64,000 bases of DNA from Artemisia argyi (taxonomy: Eukaryota > Streptophyta > Magnoliopsida > Asterales > Asteraceae): NCBI GenBank assembly GCA_030686995.1, contig CM060691.1, positions 87,603,055-87,667,054 of the forward strand, read 5' to 3'. A model generated the notes under the pieces. It was not told the origin of the DNA. It searched no databases and was given only the letters and a program-made list of their open reading frames with translations. Both the position numbers and the translations under genes were made by a program. This document shows positions 41,894 to 54,427 of the stretch, piece after piece; position 1 is the stretch's first letter, and each line of letters opens with the position of its first letter.

Positions 41894-42743
41894 ACCGGGG
41901 GATTGATCGTTCAGCTTAGGAATAGTGTCGCTAGGATTAGAAAGCCTAAATACTAGTTCTAAAGGTGAGGGATGATTATTTTTGTATTTTTATATTTTTT
42001 AGAAAGCAATTAAAATCTCGGGTTTTGAAGGATTTGCGCGAAATTAGTTGCTAATCAACTAACCCAATACTAAAGATGCAATAAAAATAAAATACTGAAA
42101 ATGAAAATAAACTAATTATACTAAAGTTGTGAGCAGTAAATGGAGAAAATGTGTTTACTTAGATTTCACTACTCCCTAGACATTTTTTACACATTAATTA
42201 CTTGTTATAATTGCATGGATGACGGATCTTATTCCTTAATACCATTCATGGGGTGGCACACATAACTCCCCAATTCTATGAGCTCTTATCTCCTCCTACA
42301 CCATGCCCAGCACAACTATAGGGATTGTAAACAGTGGCTCATGCATTAAATACAACCAATAAAGACCTAGTACGCCTCGGTTGATGTTTCTTAAGACGTT
42401 CAAGCATGTTACCAATTGGAGATCTGCCAGTTTTCTTAAGCCTAACATATAAATCATTCATCCAAGACAAGAATAAACAAGTAATCAACACATAATTAAC
42501 ATCTAGGTTTCATTAGATCTAAGCAAACACAAGATAGATCTAGCCTAGCATGATGGAATTAAGATAAGAACAAGATATAGACAACAACACATAGACATAT
42601 TGATTGAATTAAAAGAACACTTATCTCAATTACAATCAAAGGTATCAAGGGTTTGGAACCCTTGAAAAACCTGTAAAAGTTGCACCAAAATCGTACCTAG
42701 GGTTTCTCCAAAACTTCTCTTTCAATGTGTGAAAATTAGAAAA

Positions 42744-42984
42744 CTATATATAGAAAAATGGGTCTGACGGCGTCAAGACAAAACCTGTGACGCCGTCACC
42801 TCGCCGCCAAAACTATTCTCGGACTGCCTTGATCTACATTTGACGCCGTCAAGACATAATCATTTCCAGGCCGTCATGACTTTTAACTCTTGACGCCCTA
42901 CCTTCGTGACACCGTCAAATCTGTACTGGGTCGTCATGGACTTCTGCTCTTGACGCCGTCAGAGAATTACTCTTGACGCCGTCA
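42744..42984 (-). promoter_or_regulatory. A3 LTR-a promoter: five palindromes then TATA
   Basis: TGACGSCGTCA at 42974-42984, 42951-42961, 42841-42851, 42788-42798 and 42765-42775 (element order), then TATA (42753-42744, 11 bases on). Degenerate copies and half-sites lie between them. Confidence 0.6.
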
Positions 42985-43190
42985 CCTACTGTTCCTAGCA
43001 TGGAAAATTAAGACTTTGGCGTTTTCTTCACTTTTATGCTCCAAAAACGTCCGAATTGCTTCCTTTTCCAGATTTCTCTCCCAAAGTACCTAAAATCACA
43101 AAAGGAACGATTTAGGGCAATATTTGATCAAATAAATTCGAATTCGGGCTTAAATGACCCCCTAAAAATGGATCATTTTTCGCCTCATCA

Positions 43191-45650
43191 TATACCCTTA
43201 CACTTGAGATTTGCTTGTCCTCAAGCAAATGCGCTTTTATTCTACTCAAAAGACAAGTTAGGGGTCATTTAACACTAATATAAAAGTAATTACAACAAAT
43301 AATCGTTCCACTAAAGACCAATAGACAAGCACGGAGGTCATATACTAGCACCTCACAAATAGTGTTTAGATACTCACATCTCTCGGGTGTAATAAAGTGT
43401 AAATTACAATATAGAAACGGAAGATATCTCTCACTACCTGTCATAGCAAAATAGATTACCATAGGCTTGGGAAAGGATCAAACCTCCACCACATGGCGTA
43501 AGCACCTAGGATAAACTATCAAAGAGGTCTTTTAAAGGGTTGTAACGTTAGGTGTAGGGATATGAAATACACGGTTTTGTTGGATAAAGGAAGTTTTTAC
43601 TGGTGGCGAGTTAACAATCTTGGTCAATTACATGTACAATGTGGCGTTGCTAAGCCAAGACTAGACTCGACTTAAGCTAAAAAATGGAAAATAACAAAAA
43701 TATAAAATAAACATAGAATGAAACGGGATGGTAGTCCGTATGTTTTTTCTCTTTTTCTTTTTCTATATATATTTTTTTTCTTTTTTTTTTTTTTTTTTTT
43801 GCATACACTCTTACCCTACCATCCAAAATAATACATCATAGGGAATGAACATTTCCCTTACACTTGAATCTTTACATACTTTACATTAAACTAATCTAAT
43901 GACTCGAATTAAGAAAATCAAAACACTTGGAGCACTTTTAAGATTAGCGTACATATGGGGGTAATAAATGATGTTCTTCCCCATTACTCCATAAAACAAG
44001 TACTTACCCATGAGTCCCAATCGTCCCAAAACAATATGTACAAGGATATGACTCGACTTAGCAACCATGTAATCAATTAGATAGTTAACTTAGGGTTTAA
44101 CAAATAACAATAATGCACTAAAAATGAGCGCATACACGGAAGGCAAAGGCGATGTGGTTGTACATTTAAGTGGGGTGTAACAAATTCTTCCTTTAAGTAA
44201 AATGCTTAAAGTTAGAAACGAAAAGATAGGCTCGGAGGGGTGTACTAGGGGTTTCGTGTACTAAAAATGAGTACAACGCTAAGGGTGTGGGAAAAATTAG
44301 TTGACTTAACTAGCCAAATAATATGACTTAAATGGTCAAGTAATTATAATACGGGTTTAACACAAGGGTGATCCTAATGCCTCTTATCATGTAGTAAATC
44401 CTACTACACGAATGTAGTCTCACTAGCGGTCTCGGGATGCATCACTAACGCAAGTTCTAGAATCTAAATGCTACCGGTACACTCATAAGCACTAATAGTG
44501 AATGCTTTTCCTATCAAATCTAAAGGCGAACCTCACATATTTGGGTGGAAAATTTTTCTGAATATACGGTTATGTGCTAGTCATACAGTCTCCTATCCAT
44601 GAGACGCTTGCTATGGCTAAAGTTTCACTCCTAAATGTTGTAAAAAATTTTAAATTTGGCGCTAAAATTGCACTAACAAGTATTTCTCGTAGTTTTATTA
44701 CACATCTACCATTAAACGAAACAAACTCAAGCGAAAGTGCATATGTAAGGTATCATCTTTTTACCCTCCCCTTACACTTAAGATGAACATTGTCCCCAAT
44801 GTTCAAGTAAAGAATGTAAAAGTGAAAAAGTAAAGAGAATGAAATCAAATACTCCCCTGATTCGCTCGGTATGGATTATAGGGTGGCCAGGTTAAATCTT
44901 CCTCCAAGAAAATGAACAATCAAAGCTTCCCTTCCAGAATAAAAATCATCTTCTTGTCATACATAACCTGTAAAACCTGATAAAATAGACAAGACAACCT
45001 CGCGTAAAATCGGCGGCATCCTATATATGTTACAAAATCCTAGAAAACAAGATAAGATATAATGCTTGTGGAATGAAGTTTGCAGATCTCCTGGAGATTA
45101 TAAAACTTAATAATTCACAAAAACCATAAGACTCCATTAGAAAAACAAAACCGGTAAAATTTTCAGATTTTTACACCTTACGCCGTCAAGAGTAAACTCC
45201 TGACGCCGTCAGAATTGACCTGCAGAAATCCTTATGTTAAGTTTCCGGAAAATTTCTAAAAAAACTTCGTCCTACTTCCTAGAAAATCCTGCAAAACTTC
45301 ATTATGACTCAATACAAGCATTTGACTCTAACAAGTACTAATACAGATGTTTATTTAATATTGTGGAGAATCATGATCGGTTTGTTTCTTAAAAACATAT
45401 TTGGGGTTTCCCCTTACACTTATCTTTTGCAAAAATACTTTTAGGTGGAGTTAAGACTAAGCCAAAACAACAAACTAAAGTATTTCAACTATTTAGTTTA
45501 GAAACATGATCAACCAACAATAAAAATTAAGCATGCATACGGAAGCAAATAACAATCAAACAAATAAAATCACACAAAACATGGGTTGCCTCCCAAGAAG
45601 CGCTTTTCTTTATTTACGAGTCTTGTAGCTAGACTCAAGGTCATGGGTTA
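43191..45650 (-). other. A3 unit 1 3' non-coding region
   Basis: Non-coding, collinear with A2 39079-41508. It has polypurine motif complements near 43194, 43853, 44768 and 45412, a T run (43770-43800), two TGACG palindromes near 45178-45211, and the post-CDS block at 45580-45605. No gene is seen. Confidence 0.75.
45580..45605 (-). promoter_or_regulatory. Conserved post-CDS motif, A3 unit 1
   Basis: Same block as in A1, A2 and ATH, 45 bases after the gag-pro stop position. Confidence 0.7.
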
Positions 45651-47888
45651 CTACGTGATCTCATCATTGGTTCCACTCTCTAGGTCGTCTTCTAAACCAG
45701 TTTTGTATTCTGGACCTAGTTGCAAGCATTCTTTGTAGAAACCAAGCATCCTATTCTTTACATACTCTACTCCTCAACGTCTATCCTCCTCATTCCTATA
45801 ATAAGCCGCTTGCTTATATTCCTTTTCGAAATTAGAGAGAAGGCGGTATTGCTCAATCTTGTAGGGCATTTGATAAGCAACCTCATCATTCTCTTCCTTG
45901 AATCTAACTATCCCTAAAGTCGGATCATAACTCATCCTAGTGGCCTCAACAAATGGTTTCCCAAATATTATTTGGCTTAGGCAAGCATCTATCACCAGAC
46001 GAGTGTCCTCAACTATCATAAAATCAATCTCAAAGGTGAGATTCCCTATAATCACATGCAGTCCCTTCACTCTTCCTGCAAAATTACTTATCAGATTCTT
46101 ACTAGGCATCATCCTAAAACCAAGTTGCTTCTTCATAACCCAATTGTAATAAGTCCTAGTCATGACGTTCACGGGGGATCTAGGGTCGATGTAAGCTTTC
46201 CATATATGCATGTGCCCGATATTGCATGGGATGTTAATGTTAGAGGGGTCTCCCATTTTGATAAGTGGGTTGCCAAAGATATATGTTCTCTCGGGACTAT
46301 CGAATAAATCTTTATGGTATTCCCGTTCTTCTTTGGTTGGCAACTTATCAAAGTATTCTTCTATAGGCTCTACCTCCTCTAATTCCTCTCTCCTATCAAC
46401 CTCAACTTCCCTATTCTCATCCTTAGTCTCGGCTCCTATTCTAACTTCATCCTTGTCACTCTCTTCTATCTCCTTATCTATTGTCTTAATAGTGACAACA
46501 TTAACAAAGTGGACCTGTTTAGATGATGAGGGATCCTTAATTTGGTTTCCGTTATTGGTGTCCCTAGTGTCCTTCCTAGGTGTGACTAATGCTTGGTTGT
46601 TGAGGGCTTTCAACAAGTTGTCAATCTTGTTGGTCATCTCTGTTTGTTGTTGGTTGAATTCGGTTTCAAACCTAGCTATGCGAGCCTCTTGAGATGCCAT
46701 AAACTTTGACATCAATCCTTCAAGATTGTTGGTACTACCATAGTTGTTAGAAGGATTGTTGTTGAAAGTACGGTTGGATGGTGGACCGTTCGGTTGGTAA
46801 CGATTAGGCGGATTGGAAGAATTGGGTTGATTTTGTTTCCACCTAAGGTTTGGGTGATTTTTCCATGAGGGGTTGTATGAATCACCGTAAGTTTTTGGCT
46901 CGGGCTTGAAAGTGTACCACTTATCTCCCGCGTTGTCGGTACGCGTGGATGCGTAGTCCGCAAAAGCTGTTCCGGGGAGTTCCACACAATCACGAGTGTC
47001 GTGGGGACCACTACATAATTCGCATGAAGAAGTGATTTTGTTCACTTGGCTTGAAGGCTTAGGAGCTTCGTAAGATTTCATGAGAAACTTGACTTGGTCC
47101 TCAAGTTCCATGATCCTACGGTCGGGAGTGCTAGAATTGTTCGAAGGCAAAGATATTGCCTTGACCATTTTGTTCAAGTCACGGGGATCATTCCAACTTT
47201 CGTTGTCATAGAGAGCAAGATCTTCTATGAGTTCCCATGATTGTTCCGCACTTAGATCACGTAGCTTACCACCGGCCAATTGGTCAATGGCTCGCCTCGT
47301 GAAGATGTCGATATGGTCATAAAAGATTTGGACTTGGAGCCAAAGATCTATGCCATGATGAGGGACTTTTTGGAGTAAGTCCTTGAAACGAGTCCATGCT
47401 TCATAAAGAGATTCATTTTGACGTTGTTGGAACATCAAGATGTCATTTCTAAGCTTAGTAGTTCTCCCCGGTGGGAAAAATTGAGCAAGGAAACGAGTGG
47501 TGAGATCATCCCATGTGGTGATGGATCCCGCGGGTAAACGCTCAAGCCATTGACTGGCTTGATCCCGTAGAGAGAATTGGAATCGGCGTAATCGGGTTGT
47601 CTCTTCTGTTTCAACATCTAGGTCTATGGAATCTACGATTTTGAGGAAGTCCTTAAGATGTTGGTTTGGATCTTCGGAACGAAGTCCATGGAATGCACAT
47701 CGGCTTTGCACCAACCGGATGGTGTCGGATCGCAAGGGGGTCACATTAGCTCCGGTGAGCTCAATGGTGTTTCGGTAGCCTTGGTGGCTAGGTCGGGAAT
47801 ACTCTCCTAAGGTTCGGGGCCTAAGGGGTTCTAATGGTGGGTTTTGTTGTGGTGGGATGACGGGTTCAAAGATGTTCCCGTTGTCCAT
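45651..47888 (-). pseudogene. gag: A3 unit 1 gag-protease, nonsense mutation near the C-terminus
   Basis: Starts MDNGNIFEPVIPPQQN at 47888 and is open for 704 codons. A TGA at 45774-45776 replaces an Arg codon of unit 2, and the remaining 41 codons (to 45651) are still in frame. Domains: gag (about residues 65-195), CCHC knuckle (CELCSGPHDTRDC, about 305), a coiled-coil-like stretch and acidic linker (about 370-500), and a retropepsin-like tail with DPRSP in place of the catalytic triad (near 580). About 15-17 amino-acid differences from unit 2 are visible, many in otherwise conserved positions. Confidence 0.9.
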
Positions 47889-48027
47889 GTTGTCGGGTGG
47901 TTACGAACAAAGGCACAAAGAAATAAGACAGACTAAAGAAACCTAAAAATAAAAATAAAATCTTACTAGAAAGGAATCTAGCAAGTAGACCTAATAAAAA
48001 GAAATTCTAACCTAGACAATAACTATT

Positions 48028-48044
48028 CCACGACAACGGCGCCA
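48028..48044 (-). other. A3 unit 1 primer binding site, mutated
   Basis: The complement of TGGCGCCGTTGTCGTGG, 15 of 17 against tRNA-Asp. Unit 2 has the perfect version, so the changes arose after duplication or on another allele. Confidence 0.8.
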
Positions 48045-48130
48045 AAAACTTGATACGTGGGAATCGCACCAGGCTTTACCTCTCGAGGGATCTCGAGAAG
48101 CTTACAACCCCCACCAGGCAGTGTACCTGA

Positions 48131-48157
48131 TCGTTGTAGTATAGTATAGTGACAAGT
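48131..48157 (+). other. tRNA-Asp 5'-half-like segment, A3 LTR-b
   Basis: Identical to the LTR-a copy. Its near edge is 87 bases from the unit 1 PBS on the element RNA. Confidence 0.7.
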
Positions 48158-49007
48158 ACCGGGGGATTGATCGTTCAGCTTAGGAATAGTGTCGCTAGGA
48201 TTAGAAAGCCTAAATACTAGTTCTAAAGGTGAGGGATGATTATTTTTGTATTTTTATATTTTTTAGAAACAATTAAAATCTCGGGTTTTGAAGGATTTGG
48301 GCGGAATTAGTTGCTAATCAACTAACCCAATACTAAAGATGCAATAAAAATAAGATACTAAAAATGAAAATAAACTAATTATACTAAAGTTTTGAGCAGT
48401 AAATGGAGAAAATGTGTTTACTTAGATTTCACTACTCCCTAGACATCTTTTACACGTTAATTACTTGTTATAATTGCATGGATGACGGATCGTATTCCTT
48501 AATACCATTCATGGGGTGGCACACATAACTCCCCAATTCTATGAGCTCTTATCTCCTCCTACACCATGCCCAGCACAACTATAGAGATTGTAAACAGTGG
48601 CTCATGCATTAAATACAACCAATAAAGACCTAGTGCGCCTCGGTTCATGTTTCTTAAGACGTTCAAGCATGTTACCAATTGGAGATCTGCCAGTTTTCTT
48701 AAGCCTAACATATAAATCATTCATCCAAGACAAGAATAAACAAGTAATCAACACATAATTAACTTCTAGGTTTCATTAGATCTAAGCAAACACAAGATAG
48801 ATCTAGCCTAGCATGATGGAATTAAGATAAGAACAAGATATAGACAACCAACACATAGACATATTGATTGAATTAAAAGAACACTTATCTCAATTACAAT
48901 CAAAGGTATCAAGGGTTTGGAACCCCTGAAAAACCTGTAAAAGTTGCACCAAAATCGTACTTAGGGTTTCTCCAAAACTTCTCTTTCAATGTGTGAAAAT
49001 TAGAAAA

Positions 49008-49248
49008 CTATATATAGAAAAATGGGTCTGACGGCGTCAAGACAAAACCTGTGACGCCGTCACCTCGCCGCCAAAACTATTCTCGGACTGCCTTGATCTA
49101 CATTTGACGCCGTCAAGACATAATCATTTCCAGGCCGTCATGACTTTTAACTCTTGACGCCCTACCTTCGTGACGCCGTCAAATCTGTACTGGGTCGTCA
49201 TGGACTTCTGCTCTTGATGCCGTCAGAGAATTACTCTTGAAGCCGTCA
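49008..49248 (-). promoter_or_regulatory. A3 LTR-b promoter region, partly decayed
   Basis: Same layout as LTR-a, with TATA at 49017-49008. Two of the five palindromes carry single substitutions (TGATGCCGTCA and TGAAGCCGTCA), while one motif degenerate in LTR-a is perfect here. Confidence 0.55.
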
Positions 49249-49454
49249 CCTACTGTTCCCAGCATGGAAAATTAAGACTTTGGCGTTTTCTTCACTTTTA
49301 TGCTCCAAAAACGTCCGAATTGCTTCCTTTTCCAGATTTCTCTCCCAAAGTACCTAAAATCACAAAAGGAACGATTTAGGGCAATATTTGATCAAATAAA
49401 TTCGAATTCGGGCTTAAATGACCCCCTAAAAACGGATCATTTTTCGCCTCAGCA

Positions 49455-50032
49455 TATACCCTTACACTTGAGATTTGCTTGTCCTCAAGCAAATGCGCTT
49501 TTATTCTACTCAAAAGACAAGTTAGGGGTCATTTAACACTAATATAAAAGTAATTACAACAAATAATCGTTCCACTAAAGACCAACAGACAAGCACGGAG
49601 GTCATATACTAGCACCTCACAAATAGTGTTTAGATACTCACATCTCTCGGGTGTAATAAAGTGTAAATTACAATATGGAAACGGAAGATATCTCTCACTA
49701 CCTGTCATAGCAAAATAGATTACCATAGGCTTGGGAAAGGATCAAACCTCCACCACATGGCGTAAGCACCTAGGATAAACTATCAAAGAGGTCTTTTAAA
49801 GGGTTGTAACATTAGGTGTAGGGATATGAAATACACGGTTTTGTTGGATAAAGGAAGTTTTTACTGGTGGCGAGTTAACAATCTTGGTCAATTACATGTA
49901 CAATGTGGCGTTGCTAAGCCAAGACTAGACTCGACTTAAGCTAATAAATGGAAAATAACAAAAATATAAAATAAACATAGAATGAAACGGGATGGTAGTC
50001 CGTATGTTTTTTCTCTTTTTCTATATATATTT

Positions 50033-50070
<38 letters not shown>

Positions 50071-51921
50071 TGCATACACTCTTACCCTACCATCCAAAAT
50101 AATACATCATAGGGAATGAACATTTCCCTTACACTGGAATCTTTACATACTTTACATTAAACTAATCTAATGACTCGAATTAAGAAAATCAAAACACTTG
50201 GAGCACTTTTAAGATTAGCGTACATATGGGGGTAATAAATGATGTTCTTCCCCATTACTCCATAAAACAAGTGCTTACCCATGAGTCCCAATCGTCCCAA
50301 AATAATATGTACAAGGATATGACTCGATTTAGCAACCATGTAATCAATTAGATAGTTAACTTAGGGTTTAACAAATAACAATAATGAACTAAAAATGAGC
50401 GCATACACGGAAGGCTAAGGCGATGTGGTTGTACATTTAAGTGGGGTGTAACAAATTCTTCCTTTAAGTAAAATGCTTAAAGTTACAAACGAAAAGATAG
50501 GCTCGGAGGGGTGTACTAGGGGTTTCGTGTACTAAAAATGAGTACAACGCTAAGTGTGTGGGAAAAATTAGTTGACTTAACTAGCCAAATAATATGACTT
50601 AAATGGTCAAGTAATTATAATACGGGTTTAACACAAGGGTGATCCTAATGCCTCTTATCATGTAGTAAATCTTACTACACGAATGTAGTCTCACTAGCGG
50701 TCTCGGGATGCATCACTAACGCAAGTTCTAGAATCTAAATGCTACCGGTACACTCATAAGCACTAATAGTAAATGCTTTTCCTATCAAATCTAAAGGCGA
50801 ACCTCACATATTTGGGTGGAAAATTTTTCTGAATATACAGTTATGTGCTAGTCATACAATCTCCTATCCATGAGACGCTTGCTATGGCTAAAGTTTCACT
50901 CCTAAATGTTGTAAAAAAATTTAAATTTGGCGCTAAAATTGCACTAACAAGTATTTCTCGTAGTTTTATTACACATCTACCATTAAACAAAACAAACTCA
51001 AGCGAAAGTGCATATGTAAGGTATCATCTTTTTACCCTCCCCTTACACTTAAGATGAACATTGTCCCCAATGTTCAAGTAAAGAATGTAAAAGTGAAAAA
51101 GTAAAGAGAATGAAATCAAATACTCCCCTGATTCGCTCGGTATGGATAATAGGGTGGCCAGGTTAAATCTTCCTCCAAGAAAATGAACAATCAAAGCTTC
51201 CCTTCCAGAATATAAATCATCTTCTTGTCATACATAACCTGTAAAACCTGATAAAATAGACAAGACAACCTCGCGTAAAATAGGCGGCATCCTATATAAG
51301 TTACTAAATCCTAGAAAACAAGATAAGATATAATGCTTGTGGAATGAAGTTTGCAGATCTCCTGGAGATTATAAAACTTAATAATTCACAAAAACCATAA
51401 GACTCCGTTAGAAAAACAAAACCGGTAAAATTTCCAGATTTTTACACCTGACGCCGTCAAGAGTAAACTCCTGACGCCGTCAGAATTGACCTGCAGAAAT
51501 CCGTATGTTATGTTTCCAGAAAATTTCTGGAAAAACTTGGTCCTACTTCCTGGAAAATCTTGCAAAACTTCATTATGACTCAATACAAGCATTTGACTCT
51601 AACAAGTACTAATACAGATGTTCATTTAATATTGTGGAGAATCATGATCGGTTTGTTTCTTAAAAACATATTTGGGGTTTCCCCTTACACTTATCTTTTG
51701 CAAAAATACTTTTAGGTGGAGTTAAGACTAAGCCAAAACAACAAAGTAAAGTATTTCCACTATTTCGTTTAGAAACATGATCAACCAACAATAAAAATTA
51801 AGCATGCATACGGAAGCAAATAACAATCAAACAAATAAAATCACACAAAACATGGGTTGCCTCCCAAGAAGCGCTTTTCTTTATTTACGAGTCTTGTAGC
51901 TAGACTCAAGGTCATGGGTTA
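49455..51921 (-). other. A3 unit 2 3' non-coding region
   Basis: Collinear with unit 1: the same PPT motif complements, T run (50030-50072) and palindrome pair near 51448-51482, plus the post-CDS block (51851-51876). No gene is seen. Confidence 0.75.
51851..51876 (-). promoter_or_regulatory. Conserved post-CDS motif, A3 unit 2
   Basis: Same block, 45 bases after the intact gag-pro stop at 51922-51924. Confidence 0.7.
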
Positions 51922-54159
51922 CTACGTGATCTCATCATTGGTTCCACTCTCTAGGTCGTCTTCTAAACCAGTTTTGTATTTCGGACCTAGTTGCAAGCAT
52001 TCTTTGTAGAAACCAAGCATCTTATTCTTTACATACTCTACTCCTCTACGTCTATCCTCCTCATTCCTATAATAAGCCGCTTGCTTATGTTCCTTTTCGA
52101 AATTAGAGAGAAGGCGGTATTGCTCAATCTTGTAGGGCATTTGATAAGCAACCTCATCATTCTCTTCCTTGAATCTAACTATCCCTAAAGTCGGATCATA
52201 ACTCATCCTAGTGGCCTCAACAAATGGTTTCCCAAATATTATTTGGCTTAGGCAAGCATCTATCACCGGACGAGTGTCCTCAACTATCATAAAATCAATC
52301 TCATAGGTGAGATTCCCTATAATCACATGCAGTCCCTTCACTCTTCCTGCAAAATTACTTATCAGATTCTTACTAGGCATCATCCTAAAATCAAGTTGCT
52401 TCTTCATCACCCAATTGTAATAAGTCCTAGTCATGACGTTCACGGGGGATCTAGGGTCGATGTAAGCTTTCCATATATGCGTGTGCCCGATATTGCATGG
52501 GATGTTAATGTTAGAGGGGTCTCCCATTTTGATAAGTGGGTTGCCAAAGATATATGTTCTCTCGGGACTATCGAATAAATCTTTATGGTATTCCCGTTCT
52601 TCCTTGGTTGGCAACTTATCAAAGTATTCTTCTATAGGCTCTACCTCCTCTAATTCCTCTCTCCTATCAACCTCAACTTCCCTATTCTCATCCTTAGTCT
52701 CGGCTCCTATTCTAACTTCATCCTTGTCACTCTCTTCTATCTCCTTATCTATTGTCTTAATAGTGACAACATTAACAAAGTGGACCTGTTTAGATGATGA
52801 GGGATCCTTAATTTGGTTTCCGTTATTGGTGTCCCTAGTGTCCTTCCTAGGTGTGACTAATGCTTGGTTGTTGAGGGCTTTCAACAAGTTGTCAATCTTG
52901 TTGGTCATCTCCGTTTGTTGTTGGTTGAATTCGGTTTCAAACCTAGCTATGCGAGCCTCTTGAAATGCCATAAACTTTGACATCAATCCTTCAAGATTGT
53001 TGGTACTACCATAGTTGTTAGAAGGATTTTTGTTGAAAGTACGGTTGGATGGTGGACCGTTCGGTTGGTAACGATTAGGCGGATTGGAAGAATTGGGTTG
53101 ATTTTGTTTCCACCTAAAGTTTGGGTGATTTTTCCATGAGGGGTTGTATGAATCACCGTAAGTGTTTGGCTCGGGCTTGAAAGTGTACCACTTATCTCCC
53201 GCTTTGTCGGTACGCGTGGATGCGTAGTCCGCAAAAACTGTTCCGGGGAGTTCCACACAATCACGAGTGTCGTGGGGACCACTACATAATTCGCATGAAG
53301 AAGTGATTTTGTTCACTTGGCTTGAAGGCTTAGGAGCTTCGTAAGATTTCATGAGAAACTTGACTTGGTCCTCAAGTTCCATGATCCTACGGTCGGGAGT
53401 GCTAGAATTGTTCGAAGGCAAAGATATTGCCTTGACCGTTTTGTTCAAGTCACGGGGATCATTCCAACTTTCGTTGTCATAAAGAGCAAGATCTTCTATG
53501 AGTTCCCATGATTGTTCCGCACTTAGATCACGTAGCTTACCACCGGCCGATTGGTCAATGGCTCGCCTCGTGGAGATGTCGATATGGTCATAAAAGATTT
53601 GGACTTGGAGCCAAAGATCTATGCCATGATGAGGGACTTTTTGGAGTAAGTCCTTGAAACGAGTCCATGCTTCATAAAGAGATTCATTTTGACGTTGTTG
53701 GAACATCAAGATGTCATTTCTAAGCTTAGTAGTTCTCCCCGGTGGGAAAAATTGAGCAAGGAAATGAGTGGTGAGATCATCCCATGTGGTGATGGATCCC
53801 GCGGGTAAACGCTCAAGCCATTGACTGGCTTGATCCCGTAGAGAGAATTGGAATCGGCGTAATCGGGTTGTCTCTTCTGTTTCAACATCTAGGTCTATGG
53901 AATCTACGATTTTGAGGAAGTCCTTAAGATGTTGGTTTGGATCTTCAAAACGAAGTCCATGGAATGCACATCCGCTTTGCACCAACCGGATGGTGTCGGA
54001 TCGCAAGGGGGTCACATTAGCTCCGGTGAGCTCAATGGTGTTTCGGTAGCCTTGGTGGCTAGGTCGGGAATACTCTCCTAAGGTTCGGGGCCTAAGGGGT
54101 TCTAATGGTGGGTTTTGTTGTGGTGGGATGACAGGTTCAAAGATGTTCCCGTTGTCCAT
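51922..54159 (-). CDS. gag: A3 unit 2 gag-protease, intact frame
   Basis: An uninterrupted 745-codon frame, the only intact family-A gene here. It starts MDNGNIFEPVIPPQQN. The gag domain (about residues 65-195) includes QWLERLPAGSITTWDDL and FKDLLQKVPHHGIDLWLQ. The CCHC knuckle is near residue 305. A Lys/Glu-rich linker (about 430-510) leads to the retropepsin-like tail (KAYIDPRSPVNVM … CLSQIIFGKPFVEAT). Asp-Pro-Arg replaces Asp-Thr/Leu-Gly, shared with A2, so the protease is predicted dead in this whole lineage. The protein would supply capsid and RNA binding; RT, integrase and probably protease must come from another element. The start is fixed by alignment with A1 and A2 and by the leader. 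Confidence 0.92.
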   Translation of the reverse strand: MDNGNIFEPVIPPQQNPPLEPLRPRTLGEYSRPSHQGYRNTIELTGANVTPLRSDTIRLVQSGCAFHGLRFEDPNQHLKDFLKIVDSIDLDVETEETTRLRRFQFSLRDQASQWLERLPAGSITTWDDLTTHFLAQFFPPGRTTKLRNDILMFQQRQNESLYEAWTRFKDLLQKVPHHGIDLWLQVQIFYDHIDISTRRAIDQSAGGKLRDLSAEQSWELIEDLALYDNESWNDPRDLNKTVKAISLPSNNSSTPDRRIMELEDQVKFLMKSYEAPKPSSQVNKITSSCELCSGPHDTRDCVELPGTVFADYASTRTDKAGDKWYTFKPEPNTYGDSYNPSWKNHPNFRWKQNQPNSSNPPNRYQPNGPPSNRTFNKNPSNNYGSTNNLEGLMSKFMAFQEARIARFETEFNQQQTEMTNKIDNLLKALNNQALVTPRKDTRDTNNGNQIKDPSSSKQVHFVNVVTIKTIDKEIEESDKDEVRIGAETKDENREVEVDRREELEEVEPIEEYFDKLPTKEEREYHKDLFDSPERTYIFGNPLIKMGDPSNINIPCNIGHTHIWKAYIDPRSPVNVMTRTYYNWVMKKQLDFRMMPSKNLISNFAGRVKGLHVIIGNLTYEIDFMIVEDTRPVIDACLSQIIFGKPFVEATRMSYDPTLGIVRFKEENDEVAYQMPYKIEQYRLLSNFEKEHKQAAYYRNEEDRRRGVEYVKNKMLGFYKECLQLGPKYKTGLEDDLESGTNDEIT

Positions 54160-54321
54160 GTTGTCGGGTGGTTACGAACAAAGGCACAAAGAAATAAGAT
54201 AGACTAAAGAAACCTAAAATTAAAAATAAAATCTTACTAGAAAGGAATCTAGCAAGTAGACCTAATAAAAAGAAATTCTAACCTAGACAATAACTATTCC
54301 CCGGCAACGGCGCCAAAAACT
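54160..54321 (-). other. A3 unit 2 leader with perfect tRNA-Asp primer site
   Basis: The PBS complement is at 54299-54315 (CCCCGGCAACGGCGCCA), a 17 of 17 match to the tRNA-Asp 3' end including CCA, six bases from LTR-c. Confidence 0.9.
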
Positions 54322-54400
54322 TGATACGTGGGAATCGCACCAGGTTTACCTCTCGAGGGATCTCGAGAAGCTTACAACCCCCACCAGGCAGTGTACCTGA

Positions 54401-54427
54401 TCGTTGTAGTATAGTATAGTGACAAGT
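54401..54427 (+). other. tRNA-Asp 5'-half-like segment, A3 LTR-c
   Basis: Identical to the copies in LTR-a and LTR-b. It lies 86 bases from the perfect PBS of unit 2. Confidence 0.7.

Larger units (their letters stand above)
41787..43190 (-). repeat. A3 LTR-a (3'-most)
   Basis: 1404 bp, plus-strand TGATACGTGGG to CCTCATCA. All five TGACGSCGTCA copies are perfect in this LTR. Confidence 0.95.
48051..49454 (-). repeat. A3 LTR-b (middle)
   Basis: 1404 bp between the two internal regions. Its right end reads CCTCAGCA rather than CCTCATCA, and two promoter palindromes are mutated (near 49216 and 49238). The tRNA-Asp-like segment is intact at 48131-48157. Confidence 0.95.

Noticed and set aside
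52481..52963. A 160-codon plus-strand ORF rich in Ser/Leu, duplicated at 46210-46692
   Set aside because: Exactly antisense to the gag acidic linker in both A3 units; its composition is that of the complementary strand.
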